From the NCBI GenBank assembly GCA_900544195.1, contig UQUJ01000028.1, positions 1 to 35,118 of the forward strand: a stretch of DNA of 35,118 nt, read 5' to 3'. The notes under the pieces were generated by a model, which had not been told where the DNA came from, made no database searches, and saw only the letters and a list, made by a program, of their open reading frames with translations. The translations under genes were made by a program, and so were the position numbers. Positions 20,657 through 29,607 of this stretch are shown one piece after another; the stretch's first letter is position 1, and each line of letters opens with the position of its first letter. The stretch comes from an uncultured Alistipes sp. (lineage in GTDB: Bacteria > Bacteroidota > Bacteroidia > Bacteroidales > UBA932).

Positions 20657-23494
20657 TTATATTTTTACTTTAAGTTCAAACCCGAAGTACATCGGGGCGT
20701 TCAGTTCAGAGTAGGAGCCAATACTTATCTCCGATGGATCCAATGGCCTGGAATTGAAGATGTTATTGACAAAGAACGAAGCGGTCATCTTCGATCCGAT
20801 CTCCTTGGAGATGTTCAGGTTGAACACAAGGGTCGGAATTGTGTGGCTTACGGTGAAACGGTTAGGCGACTTGATGTCGTACATGTACCTGAATGCGGGA
20901 TCGTCTGCCATGGCCGGGGTGAATTCCGTTATGCGTCCGTCTTCGGCGCTGATGAAGAGTTGCGGCAATTCATCATTGTTGTAGTCATTCCATCCGCGTG
21001 TGAAAACATTAAACTGGGAGGAAAGAGTCACTGCGAAACCTATGGCCGGAATATTGTGTGTGACTCTCAATGTAGTAAGGAACTTTTCATAATTTATCCG
21101 GCTTACGAAAGGATCGTAGACAGAGACGTTAGTGCCTACATAGCTGCCTGACCGCGGCCTGAAGTCAAATGTGTATCCTGCGTTGGCGCTCTGTGTCCTC
21201 ATCCACGCCCCGTTGAGGAAGAACGATGTCCGAATGGCGTCGAACCTGCCGAGATTCAACTCATATTCAACCCCCATGTTGTGTTCGTAGCGGGTGTTCA
21301 TCGGCTTGTAGAAGCGGAAAAACTTCTTGTCGGCGCGTGTGAGGTCAAACGTTGGATTTCCAGAGGCATCGCTTCCTGAGATTGTATATGTCAGGAAAGG
21401 AAGAAGGACAAAAGTGTCAAAATCGGAGCCGAATGTGTACCCGTTCCTCATCAACTCATCGTAGAAAGTGATTTTAAGCGAGTAACGGGACGCTATCGTC
21501 AGATCGAGACCTACCTCCAGTTTGCGGTTTTTCGCCATCTCAAGTCTGCTGTTGGAAGTGTCGAATATCCTTGTGCTTGCGATAACGATCTTGTCCTGAG
21601 GCGACTGGACATCGTTGTTGAACAGGGTCTGGTCGCAGTAGGCATTATTTGGATGCAGATATGAGGCCGTAGGAGCCTTTGCTGTGATCCCGTAGCCTCC
21701 TCTAAGATTCAGGACCCGCGGAACAATCTCATAGCTTAGGTTGATTCTTGGAGACAGAGCATCCATACGCTCGACCAAGTCATAGCGGAGTCCGGCGCTC
21801 AGGTTGAAGGCTCTGTCCAGGAAGACAGTCTTGAAAGAGCTCTCGGCAAAAAAGCCGAACTGATTGACAAAAGGAATGTCATAGAGGGGTCTCTCCCGGT
21901 AACCAGAGTCCGCGTTGGTGCTGTGTGGCGGCGGTGTTCCTTCAGGGTAAACGAGTCCCCGGCCGAGATTCCCATCAGACTTGAAGTCTATTCCGGCAAG
22001 TATGGACGAGCTGGTGGTTCCCCAGGACTTGAACAGGTTCGCTACGATCTTCGCATAGGTGTTCATCTCCCTGCTGTAGAAATCATAATGGGAAAAGTAA
22101 GAGTCTGGCATGAAGATGGCGAACGTCCCTGCCGCAACCTGATTCTGGGTGAAATTTGTTATCTTTTCACCGTTGGTGTCGAAATAATCTCTACCCGGGA
22201 CATTGCTCACGATTGTACCGTCCACCATATTGTTTGTGTACAGAGAGGTGGCGCTGGCGCAGATCTGCTCCTTGAATGAATCCTTCAGCGTGAAACTGTT
22301 GGAAAGGTCGTACCTTATGGATTTAAGCCATCCGGCATTGGCGCTCCACGTTCCGTTGGTGCTGATGCGGTAGCCGTAGCTCTGCCCTCCGGACGAAAGG
22401 CGTGAGCGTAGATCATCCGGGTTGGGATTCCTGGTATCCTTCCCGAATCTCAAGTCCAGTGAACTTGTGCTTGTGAGACGGTTGAAGGTGTTGCTGTATA
22501 CGGCTTTAAGATTGACTCTTCTGTAGTTGGCGTAGCTCTCGGTTGTCTTGGCGTTGCTGTAGGCATAATCTGTGCTGACGTGAATGCTTCCTGAATGCGG
22601 AGCGAGCCTGAATCCTTTTGAAAGAGAGGCCTGATAGATTTTCGGATCCGTCTTGAACCTGAGTGTAAGAGGTTCTGTGCCGGCCTTGGAGTTGATGATG
22701 ACCGCTCCTGACGTAAGGTCGCCGTATTGCACGGACGGAATGCCTCTGATAACCTCTATCGACTCAATGTTGTCAGTGGAGATGGAACGCACGTCCACGC
22801 CCGAATTCGGAACAGAGCCTGCGTTGAATGTCGATGTCCCGGCTATTGTTGTCGAGGTCCCGTTCATGGCAGAGCTTATGCCTTCCATGTTGGCATTGTT
22901 GGACACAGGAGAACCATCGATGATTATGGCGGTTCCGAGGCTGTTCATGTCACTTCCGGCAGCGGTGCGGAGGTTGAGGCTCTGTGCGCTGGACAGGCTT
23001 GGGTTTGAGATGCTCACCCCTGGCAGCAACTGCATGACGTCTCCAAGCGAGCTTGTCAGAGCGTGGTCTATGGCCTGGCGGGATATCGTGGACGCTGTGG
23101 ACTCGCCTGCCTTGCTGCTTTGAGCCACTATATGGACCTCCTTAAGTCTGAAACTGCTCAGCTCCATCGTGAAATCATACCGGACTCTGCCGGAGGTTCG
23201 CAGAACGACGGTGGAGTCAATGGCGACGTAACCGATCATCTCGATGTGGAGGTCGTACTGTCCCTCATCCAGATTACTGAATGAATAGTCTCCCGCGGCA
23301 TCTGTGACTGAATAAAGTCCGGTAGGTTTGAGCATGACCACGGCTCCCGCCATAGGGGACGGCTTTCCGTTCTCGATGGTGGTTACCCTGCCGCATAACC
23401 TCAGCTTTCCGTCTTTGGGCATGGAGAAACCCTCCTGCCCGAAGGGCAAGAGCAGAAGCAGGAGCGTGATTATTGTTGACAATGCTCTTCTCAT
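20657..23494 (-). CDS. TonB-dependent outer-membrane receptor with carboxypeptidase-regulatory domain
   Basis: 945 aa. Signal peptide of about 25 residues, then a CarboxypepD_reg-like beta-sandwich (about 30-112: LRLCGRVTTIENGKPSPMAG, YSFSNLDEGQYDLHIEMIGY). A TonB-box-like KEVHIVAQ follows, then the plug (GDVMQLLPGVSI, IESIEVIRGIPSVQYGDLTS) and a 22-strand-type barrel ending YFGFELKVKI. It lacks the SusC-specific features I would expect, and no SusD gene follows, so glycan uptake is not implied. With its peptidase and DUF4876 partners it may import a peptide- or cofactor-type ligand. Confidence 0.9.
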   Translation of the reverse strand: MRRALSTIITLLLLLLPFGQEGFSMPKDGKLRLCGRVTTIENGKPSPMAGAVVMLKPTGLYSVTDAAGDYSFSNLDEGQYDLHIEMIGYVAIDSTVVLRTSGRVRYDFTMELSSFRLKEVHIVAQSSKAGESTASTISRQAIDHALTSSLGDVMQLLPGVSISNPSLSSAQSLNLRTAAGSDMNSLGTAIIIDGSPVSNNANMEGISSAMNGTSTTIAGTSTFNAGSVPNSGVDVRSISTDNIESIEVIRGIPSVQYGDLTSGAVIINSKAGTEPLTLRFKTDPKIYQASLSKGFRLAPHSGSIHVSTDYAYSNAKTTESYANYRRVNLKAVYSNTFNRLTSTSSLDLRFGKDTRNPNPDDLRSRLSSGGQSYGYRISTNGTWSANAGWLKSIRYDLSNSFTLKDSFKEQICASATSLYTNNMVDGTIVSNVPGRDYFDTNGEKITNFTQNQVAAGTFAIFMPDSYFSHYDFYSREMNTYAKIVANLFKSWGTTSSSILAGIDFKSDGNLGRGLVYPEGTPPPHSTNADSGYRERPLYDIPFVNQFGFFAESSFKTVFLDRAFNLSAGLRYDLVERMDALSPRINLSYEIVPRVLNLRGGYGITAKAPTASYLHPNNAYCDQTLFNNDVQSPQDKIVIASTRIFDTSNSRLEMAKNRKLEVGLDLTIASRYSLKITFYDELMRNGYTFGSDFDTFVLLPFLTYTISGSDASGNPTFDLTRADKKFFRFYKPMNTRYEHNMGVEYELNLGRFDAIRTSFFLNGAWMRTQSANAGYTFDFRPRSGSYVGTNVSVYDPFVSRINYEKFLTTLRVTHNIPAIGFAVTLSSQFNVFTRGWNDYNNDELPQLFISAEDGRITEFTPAMADDPAFRYMYDIKSPNRFTVSHTIPTLVFNLNISKEIGSKMTASFFVNNIFNSRPLDPSEISIGSYSELNAPMYFGFELKVKI

Positions 23495-23507
23495 CGTGAC
23501 GTAATTG

Positions 23508-25658
23508 TCATTCGCTGATCCGTCTTATGCTCTTTGTCAGTTCCTCGCGCAGCCGAGGGTCGCTCTCTTTCTCAAGGAGAGAACGGCACAGGCTCTCCGC
23601 GCGTGAAGCGAGAAAAGAATAACGATACCAGCCAAGTGTTTCTGCAATAAGTAGTTTTATGTCATGATCCGAACATCTTGTGTAATACTCTGCAATCGGT
23701 TCAAGAGCATCAGCGCGACATTGGTTCCTTTGCGCGCGAATGAAGAGTCTGGCCGATTTCAAGTCTGTAGTCTCGCTTGTGAGATTATCGATGTCGGTCT
23801 TAATGGAAGCCGAGTTTGAATCAATGTACTTATAAAGGGACTCTTTGCCTTCTTCGCCTTTCCAGTACGGTGTTGAGCGTACAAGGTCTTTGGCTTTCTC
23901 TCCGTCAATGGTGACAAGCAGTGACTTGATGTGGAACAGCACTCTCTTGGATGTCAGAGGGTCAAGGAACAATCGGGCGGCTTTTTCGGCAAGAGCCGGA
24001 GACTGATTGTAGGTCGCGAATTTGGCACCGAGCCGCTGAAGAAGCTCATAGTCATCGTCAAGAGCAAGAAGAATGGCCTTGTCGAAGCAGTCCGGGGCGA
24101 TTTCAGCATTGCCGTCGAATGCGGCGAGCCTTACGATCCCGGAGGCCGCTTCTGTCTGGATCCTGATGAGTTCTTCAGGTGAGATTGATCCGCTTCTTAC
24201 CAGTTTGCGTATCGCAAGTGCCTTGACATCAGGATGAGCCTCCTTTGCGGAGAGAATTTTTCTCCAATGCCTTTCTGAATATCCTTCTCCTCCCGCCGCG
24301 GCGTCCAAGGCACTTATGGATGAATAGTGGAAAGTGGGATCACCGAACAAGTGGGTCTCAAGGTTCCAGATGTTCCGGTAGATGTTACCGGCGCACACTC
24401 CTTCTCCGAACAGGCCGGCCATCTCATCGCACCATACGTCCTGAAGTGAGTTGACGGAATGCGCGAGTGCGGCGAGCGTGGAGTTCTTGTCCGAGAACAG
24501 GTAATGTGACACGATGTAGTCGTCATTGATGAAGGCTCCATTGAAACAGGCGTCAAAGATGATGAACCTGGATGCAATGCTGTGGGCATCCACGTCCTCA
24601 GGGTAGATGTCCATAGAACGGTCGTAAAGACTGTCCTGAACTATGAATTTCGGATCGGACGCCTCATCCAGCCACTGGGCGGGAATGCCATAACGATTGA
24701 TGAAATCGGCTTTGAGTTTGTCCTGGTTCCGTGAAGAACGTACCTTGACACGGAAATAGTTCCGTGCGAGAGAGAGCCAACCGTCGGGAGAGGACACGTA
24801 AGGTGAACCGTTGAGAAGCTGCATGTCATTGTAGCCGTGGTGATGGAGTATGGCGAGATCCACGCTTGGCTCCGAAAGGCCTGAAAGAAGCCTGTCCTTT
24901 ACGGATTCATCGAAATCGTGATTGATGAAGTCCAGCCTTCCGTCCCTGCCCTCAATGACCGGGAACTGCTCGTGAAGGGCCTTGTACTCTGCCATCCTTG
25001 ACACCATTGACTCTGAATTGTAGCCGTGACCCGCGAAAAACAGTACATGATCGATGCCGGCGGATTCTTTTTTTGCCCTTACGGCTTTTCTCAGGAAGGC
25101 GTCAATCAGTTCATATTTATGAGCTTCATCCGAAGGCTTTATTCTTGATGTGTAGATCGAGGAACGGATCCGTTGAGGAGACTCCTCGCTCAAGGAATAG
25201 TAGAAGAGTTCCGGTTTTTCGACATCCCTCTTCAGAAAGCGGAACACCAGACCGAAATCATCGTAGAATCGGTCGGACGGCACGCTGGAGCTCTTCCAGT
25301 CACGTTGTTGGCTCATCTTGAAGGCAGAACTCAGGTGCTGCGCGTCCCTGATCATGGGAACAGGAATGTCTCCAACGAGCACGGCTCCTTCCAGAGATTC
25401 GTTTTTGTAAAGATCCATCAACGCGGCGCGCAGGGAGTCCGGAACACCCCATCTGTCTATGAGCAGGATGCCGCGTTTGCCGTCAAGCCGCATGCTTGAC
25501 AGGTACTCCTCGATCGCTTCGGAGGCGTGGCTATAGGTAAGCGAATCCGTAACTACGGCGACAGATGTGCGGGCGGAAGGCCTCGCGACGGAAACAAGGC
25601 TGCACAACATTGCAGCCAGCACGAGTATCGTGCGATGTCTGAAAATACTACTAACCAT
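23508..25658 (-). CDS. Exported C25/caspase-like cysteine peptidase
   Basis: 716 aa. Signal peptide (ILVLAAMLCSLVSVARPSA). A caspase-fold (clan CD) peptidase domain is visible: VLFFAGHGYN (about 206-214), catalytic His in ILHHHGYND (H272-H274) and catalytic Cys C371 in FIIFDACFNGAFIND, followed by HLFGDPTFHY as in gingipain-type C25 enzymes. Residues about 450-716 are helical repeats (HEAT-like: DVKALAIRKLV, ADALEPIAEYY). First gene of the operon. No T9SS C-terminal signal is apparent. It probably acts on a periplasmic or surface substrate, perhaps maturing its operon partners (inference). Confidence 0.78.
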   Translation of the reverse strand: MVSSIFRHRTILVLAAMLCSLVSVARPSARTSVAVVTDSLTYSHASEAIEEYLSSMRLDGKRGILLIDRWGVPDSLRAALMDLYKNESLEGAVLVGDIPVPMIRDAQHLSSAFKMSQQRDWKSSSVPSDRFYDDFGLVFRFLKRDVEKPELFYYSLSEESPQRIRSSIYTSRIKPSDEAHKYELIDAFLRKAVRAKKESAGIDHVLFFAGHGYNSESMVSRMAEYKALHEQFPVIEGRDGRLDFINHDFDESVKDRLLSGLSEPSVDLAILHHHGYNDMQLLNGSPYVSSPDGWLSLARNYFRVKVRSSRNQDKLKADFINRYGIPAQWLDEASDPKFIVQDSLYDRSMDIYPEDVDAHSIASRFIIFDACFNGAFINDDYIVSHYLFSDKNSTLAALAHSVNSLQDVWCDEMAGLFGEGVCAGNIYRNIWNLETHLFGDPTFHYSSISALDAAAGGEGYSERHWRKILSAKEAHPDVKALAIRKLVRSGSISPEELIRIQTEAASGIVRLAAFDGNAEIAPDCFDKAILLALDDDYELLQRLGAKFATYNQSPALAEKAARLFLDPLTSKRVLFHIKSLLVTIDGEKAKDLVRSTPYWKGEEGKESLYKYIDSNSASIKTDIDNLTSETTDLKSARLFIRAQRNQCRADALEPIAEYYTRCSDHDIKLLIAETLGWYRYSFLASRAESLCRSLLEKESDPRLREELTKSIRRISE

Positions 25659-25663
25659 AATGA

Positions 25664-25671
25664 CAAATATA
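25664..25671 (-). promoter_or_regulatory. -7 element of the peptidase-receptor operon
   Basis: Minus-strand TATATTTG ends 5 nt before the ATG at 25658, implying an almost leaderless message. A TTG lies 22 nt upstream of the box. Confidence 0.65.
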
Positions 25672-25720
25672 ATTTTTTTTCATGAAAAAGAAACAATCCG
25701 GTGTTGTTTTTTGTTCAGTT

Positions 25721-26117
25721 TTACTGCCCGGCAGAATCCGCCGCAATCTTCAAGCCAACCTCTTCCGCGTACTTCTCCGAGACGAAATTGCCAAAAGAAC
25801 AGCCAGTGTCGAAAATATAACTTTTCGTTGCGCCATTTACTTCTACAGGAATATAAATGTGCTGGCCTCTGTCGAGAGCCACAGCGGCATTTCCCAATTT
25901 GTTGAAACCGATACCAAGCTGAGCCTCCACCATAAAATCAAGCATCTTCACACTTACGGAGTCTTTTCAGATTCGGATATTCTTCTTTCAATAGAAACAA
26001 GTCACCACTATTCAGAATTTCACCCATTCTAACATCTGCCTGTGTCTGTGAATATGCTCAATTGTATCCGAGCAGAAAGGAAGCAAGTAGATACAAAAGC
26101 CTATTTGCAGTTCTCAT
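25721..26117 (-). pseudogene. Retropepsin-like aspartic protease, broken
   Basis: Reading leftward from the ATG at 26117, a signal peptide is clear (MRTANRLLYLLASFLLGYN). It is interrupted by an in-frame TGA (26060-26058), then the frame resumes as AYSQTQADVRMGEILNSGD and YPNLKRLRKCEDA. A one-base frameshift near 25955 switches to MLDFMVEAQLGIGFNKLG, and the piece ends in the retropepsin core VEVNGATKSYIFDTGCSFGN (DTG active site, with C where A/T/S is usual) and EVGLK before a stop. The normal second DTG half and an inter-domain segment are missing. At least three lesions, so this is a decayed gene. The only intact piece is a 76-aa ORF. Confidence 0.72.
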
Positions 26118-26202
26118 ACTGATTGTGAATTATCTATTAAACACACGGATAAAGATACAAGAATAATCGGATGAGCATGAATGCGGGCAAGCATATATTC
26201 AG

Positions 26203-27615
26203 TCAACAAAGCTTATCCAGCTCGCTCATCATTGATGGTCTTCGACGATATTGTACCCTGAACTCTTCAATTAGTTCATTTACCGCGGTTCGCCCCTCAT
26301 CACACGAATCCCGTAAGGCTTTCATATTGCTGACGATATAACAATATCTACGGCTATCTGTCGGGATGGCTTTCCTCCGGATATAGTCAATATGCCCTTC
26401 AACGATCTTCCGCCTCGTGGAAGAATCCAGAAGTTTGCCATATTCGGCCAAAACCATATAGCATTCATTATTGTAGTCATTACCCCAAGACAAACACTCG
26501 GCCAACTGGGGAATCATGTTCTCTTCCGCACATATTCTGGCGGTATCCTTCTGTGTATGAAAACGGCGCTTATTGACCAACTGTTCAATGATGGTGTGTA
26601 ACCGGTTTGAAGAATTGACGGGCAACGATCCCATAACATGTTTTAACTGAAGGTAATAATCATATTCTGAAGAAGAACTGTTCAAAATCAGATACTCAAG
26701 TTCTTCTGTCAGCCTTGGTGTGTCTCCTGTTGTTTCAAGCAGTTCCATCTTTCTTTTATGACAGCTGTGTACGTACGAAGAGTCTTCCGTACATGCTATT
26801 GCCCTGTCCAGCGACTCAATGGCCTCTTCAATTTGTCCGTGGAATACTTGGGAGTCAATCCGCATCTTGGATAGTTCCGGAACGAAAAAGTTATCATCTA
26901 TTGTCTTCTGGGCGGCATCATATTTCTCTTTATAGTTCAGGTATGCAACTTTTCTGAACAACCATCGATTTCTATAATCGACAGCTCGCCCTGCATTGTC
27001 AATACGCTCATCAAGTGAAGCCAAATGTTCGTCAAAACTATCGAAAACGCCATCAAGAACGCTCTGCAACTCACTCAAATCTGCAATGCAATATCCGCCG
27101 TCATTGAAAGTAGACGTTCCGGATGCCTTGTCAATGTCACTGGATATCCTCCTGATAGTATTAATATCCAGCACTTTAGATTCGATTAATGATATGAGCA
27201 TGTCTGCTGCGCTCCTGGTTTCGAAATCATATCCGTCGTAACTCTCACATTCATATACGCAATCATTTGAGTAATGCTTTCCTACAAAAAGGATTACCTC
27301 GGACGCTATTGAAGCCGCTGCGTCGAATTCTCCTTCCTGATCATAATACCTGGCCTTTTCCATCATTCGCCCCAATTGTTCGGCTATCTGGTACCAGTTT
27401 AGCGATGGCCCCCATCTGTGTCCGCTCTCATCAACGGCAAAGATGATATTCCTGACCTCAACCCTAAGTGAGTCCGGGTCAATGCTATCAGGAAGAAAGT
27501 GCCGGATTAAGGCCTCGCTTAAATCTTGATTCTTATATGCATAGTCTTTCAAGAAAGAAAAGACTTCGTCACTATTGTTCAGGTTGAAAACCTGGTCGAG
27601 TTTCGCTTTACTCAT
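26203..27615 (-). CDS. Alpha-helical repeat protein of unknown function
   Basis: 470 aa, no signal peptide. Entirely helical, with degenerate TPR-like pairs (GEFDAAASIASEVILFVGKHY, EEAIESLDRAIACTEDSSYV, RKRKMELLETTGD-type segments). The N-terminal part has DLSEALIRHFLP and a WYQIAEQLGRMMEKARYY helix. It resembles the solenoid tails of SWIM-finger proteins, but no zinc finger is present here. Function unknown; likely protein-protein interaction. A TATCTTTC -7-like box lies about 36-45 nt upstream (27659-27652). Confidence 0.7.
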   Translation of the reverse strand: MSKAKLDQVFNLNNSDEVFSFLKDYAYKNQDLSEALIRHFLPDSIDPDSLRVEVRNIIFAVDESGHRWGPSLNWYQIAEQLGRMMEKARYYDQEGEFDAAASIASEVILFVGKHYSNDCVYECESYDGYDFETRSAADMLISLIESKVLDINTIRRISSDIDKASGTSTFNDGGYCIADLSELQSVLDGVFDSFDEHLASLDERIDNAGRAVDYRNRWLFRKVAYLNYKEKYDAAQKTIDDNFFVPELSKMRIDSQVFHGQIEEAIESLDRAIACTEDSSYVHSCHKRKMELLETTGDTPRLTEELEYLILNSSSSEYDYYLQLKHVMGSLPVNSSNRLHTIIEQLVNKRRFHTQKDTARICAEENMIPQLAECLSWGNDYNNECYMVLAEYGKLLDSSTRRKIVEGHIDYIRRKAIPTDSRRYCYIVSNMKALRDSCDEGRTAVNELIEEFRVQYRRRPSMMSELDKLC

Positions 27616-27686
27616 TTTGTTTAATGTTTCATAGTGCGTGAATTTTATTCGGAAAGATACGAATAAATATCATCCTTGTAAAATTC

Positions 27687-27727
27687 TTGGCGGGACGAAT
27701 CCACGCTCCGAGGATTCGTCCCGCCAA
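27687..27727. repeat. Perfect 16-bp inverted repeat (long hairpin)
   Basis: TTGGCGGGACGAATCC (27687-27702) and GGATTCGTCCCGCCAA (27712-27727), 9-nt loop. The GGCGGGACGAATT-like half also occurs inside both 58-bp direct repeats (27757 and 33324 regions). Confidence 0.9.
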
Positions 27728-27754
27728 CGCTCACCTGTATTTCATAAACTCGTC

Positions 27755-27806
27755 CCGCCACCTCATCAGAACTTGAATGACAATCCTGCCGACACGTAGC
27801 CTGCGT
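27755..27806. repeat. Left copy of the island-flanking direct repeat
   Basis: TCGTCCCGCCACCTCATCA, AACTTGAATGACAATCCTG and CCGACACGTAGCC are shared, with two or three mismatches, with 33326-33380. The right copy is the natural 3' end of the envelope-protein gene; this one supplies the last 12 codons of a chimeric ORF. Confidence 0.85.
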
Positions 27807-28101
27807 GTTCTATGTCATGGCGGATTTGTCTGAGACAATCTTCTTTCACTTCATCCTCTGCTCCGAAGAATATTTTTCCTTGTCGGGTAGCTTCTGCTAT
27901 GTATTTGTCCACATTTATCCCTACCAGTAGACGGGCTTTGTTTATGTTGTCAAGAAATGGCCTAAGTGTGAAATATCCCGATGCACGGAGGAATCCTACA
28001 ACGGCATCCAGGTTTTTTATGGTTGGGTTATTGCTCAATACGCCTTCAAATTCGCGCATGAGCGTATTGCCGTTCTTGTTGGTGAATATATGAGAATGCA
28101 T
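27766..28101 (-). pseudogene. PLD-like helicase N-terminal fragment fused to a foreign C-terminal tail
   Basis: 111 aa. The first approximately 98 residues (LMREFEGVLSNN, LDAVVGFLRASGYFTLRPFL, LLVGINVDKYIAEATRQGK) match the N-terminal HKD/PLD-like region of large Bacteroidota PLD-helicase proteins, which normally continue for hundreds of residues. Here it switches abruptly after RHDIEH to AGYVSAGLSFKF, the C-terminus of the outer-membrane-type gene at 33341-34672. The junction coincides with the end of the direct repeat, so a deletion or recombination produced it. It lies 40 nt after the YhcG gene on the same strand, possibly once the same defence operon. Probably non-functional. Confidence 0.75.
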
Positions 28102-28141
28102 GATCTTGTCTATTATCCGCTATGATTATATTGTTTTAACT

Positions 28142-29266
28142 TTATTCTTCCTGTTCTTCTAACCATTCTTGTAGCTTGTTCTGGAGCAACTTTTTATCTG
28201 GCAAATACAGGGCATATTGCTGGGCATATATATTGGAATCCTTTGGCAACGTCAATTCTACCAATGCATCTTTCTTTTCTTTGCAAAGCAGAATGCCAAT
28301 TGTCGGCTTTTCAAAATCCTGCTTCACATACCGGTCATAATAATTGACATACATTTGCATCTGACCCAAATCCTGATGTGTAAGCTTTCCTACTTTCAAA
28401 TCAATCAGGACATAGCATTGCAGCAGACGATTATAAAATACAAGGTCTACATAGAAAGTTTCTTCCTCAAATGTAAATCGTTTCTGTCTGGCTTCAAATA
28501 AGAATCCCTTTCCCAATTCCAACAAAAAATGTTGCATCTTGTCGATTATGGCATTTTCCAGCTTGGTCTCAGAATAAGACGCATCCGGCTTTAGACCTAA
28601 GAACTCTAATGTCAAAGGATTTTTTATGATGTCGTCAGGTTTATTGATTGTTTGTCCTTCATGGGAGAGCCGCATGACTTCATCTTTATTGCGGCTTAAG
28701 GCTAAGCGTTCATATAGGCTTGAACTATATTGCCGTTGCAATTGACGAACGCTCCAGTTTTGTTTTTGGCACTCAATTTCATAAAAGTGGCGTTCCTCGT
28801 CTGATTCAATACGCATTAACACCAGATAATGAGACCATGAAAGTGTAAAAGGATATAATACAGGCGATTTGCTTGATTTTGTCATAGCTTTTTGGATTTG
28901 GTCAACAGCGTTGACCAAATTGTTGTCCAGAGCTTCGGTCAACACTGTTGTGCCAATCTCTTTTGCCGAATACATAATAAAAAATTTGCGGCATCTTTTC
29001 AATGTCTCTACAGACCAGCCATCACCTAATCGTTCTGTCAATATCTCTGATACGCCTTTTAATAATTGTTTGCCGTATGCTGCACGTTCTTCTCCTTCTT
29101 GCACAACACTTACAATGACATGTCCTATTTCATATTTAGTGATGACTTCTGCAAGATTGATTGACCGAGCCACGTTGGCTCGAGCATCGATAATCAATCG
29201 TTCGATACGTGCTGCGATATCTGCTACAATGTTGTTATCTATATTTTGTCTTTTATTCATGGTCAT
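28142..29266 (-). CDS. YhcG-family PDDEXK nuclease (DUF1016)
   Basis: 374 aa. The N-terminal DUF1016_N helical domain (INLAEVITKYEIGHVIVSVV, LKGVSEILTERLGDGWSVET) is followed by a C-terminal PDDEXK nuclease domain: FEEETFYVDLVFYNR, then VLIDLKVGKLTHQDLGQMQM with the D...DLK core. Members occur in restriction and defence neighbourhoods. It overlaps the upstream HTH gene by 14 nt (or 8 nt from the second ATG at 29260). The two form an operon that was probably followed by the PLD-helicase gene now broken. Lower GC than the core genes suggests transfer. Confidence 0.88.
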   Translation of the reverse strand: MTMNKRQNIDNNIVADIAARIERLIIDARANVARSINLAEVITKYEIGHVIVSVVQEGEERAAYGKQLLKGVSEILTERLGDGWSVETLKRCRKFFIMYSAKEIGTTVLTEALDNNLVNAVDQIQKAMTKSSKSPVLYPFTLSWSHYLVLMRIESDEERHFYEIECQKQNWSVRQLQRQYSSSLYERLALSRNKDEVMRLSHEGQTINKPDDIIKNPLTLEFLGLKPDASYSETKLENAIIDKMQHFLLELGKGFLFEARQKRFTFEEETFYVDLVFYNRLLQCYVLIDLKVGKLTHQDLGQMQMYVNYYDRYVKQDFEKPTIGILLCKEKKDALVELTLPKDSNIYAQQYALYLPDKKLLQNKLQEWLEEQEE

Positions 29267-29471
29267 TAGAAATATCTTTACTTATTAAATCTTGAGCTTT
29301 CACGCCCAATACTTCAGCAATTTGAAATAGTGTCTCAAGACTCGGCTGACTGGTGTTGGTGCACCATTTGGAAACAGTTGCCTGATCTTTCCCTAATTGT
29401 TCCGCCAACCATCTGTTGGTTCGTCTCCTTTCTGCCAATACCACTTTCAGCCGGTTCATATTCTTGCCCAT
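29253..29471 (-). CDS. XRE-family HTH regulator
   Basis: 72 aa from the ATG at 29471. The longer TTG start at 29510 is rejected because it would lie across the -7 box. A single helix-turn-helix: LAEQLGKDQATVSKWCTNTS, then QPSLETLFQIAEVLGV. Probably regulates the overlapping YhcG nuclease gene. Confidence 0.85.
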   Translation of the reverse strand: MGKNMNRLKVVLAERRRTNRWLAEQLGKDQATVSKWCTNTSQPSLETLFQIAEVLGVKAQDLISKDISNDHE

Positions 29472-29498
29472 GATATTACTTATTTTATCCAACTGCGG

Positions 29499-29506
29499 CA
29501 AAGATA
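29499..29506 (-). promoter_or_regulatory. -7 element of the HTH-YhcG operon
   Basis: Minus-strand TATCTTTG, 27 nt before the HTH ATG. No clear -33 TTG. Confidence 0.6.
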
Positions 29507-29589
29507 GCAATTTTTATGTTTTTGTCCTTACTATTAGAATTATACCCAAATAAATTGGCGTTTTATGCATAATTCTAAATATGATTATC

Positions 29590-29597
29590 TATATTTG
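29590..29597 (+). promoter_or_regulatory. -7 element of the RES-domain gene
   Basis: TATATTTG ends 10 nt before the ATG at 29608. This argues against the upstream ATG at 29581, which precedes the box. Confidence 0.55.
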
Positions 29598-29607
29598 CTT
29601 ATATTTA

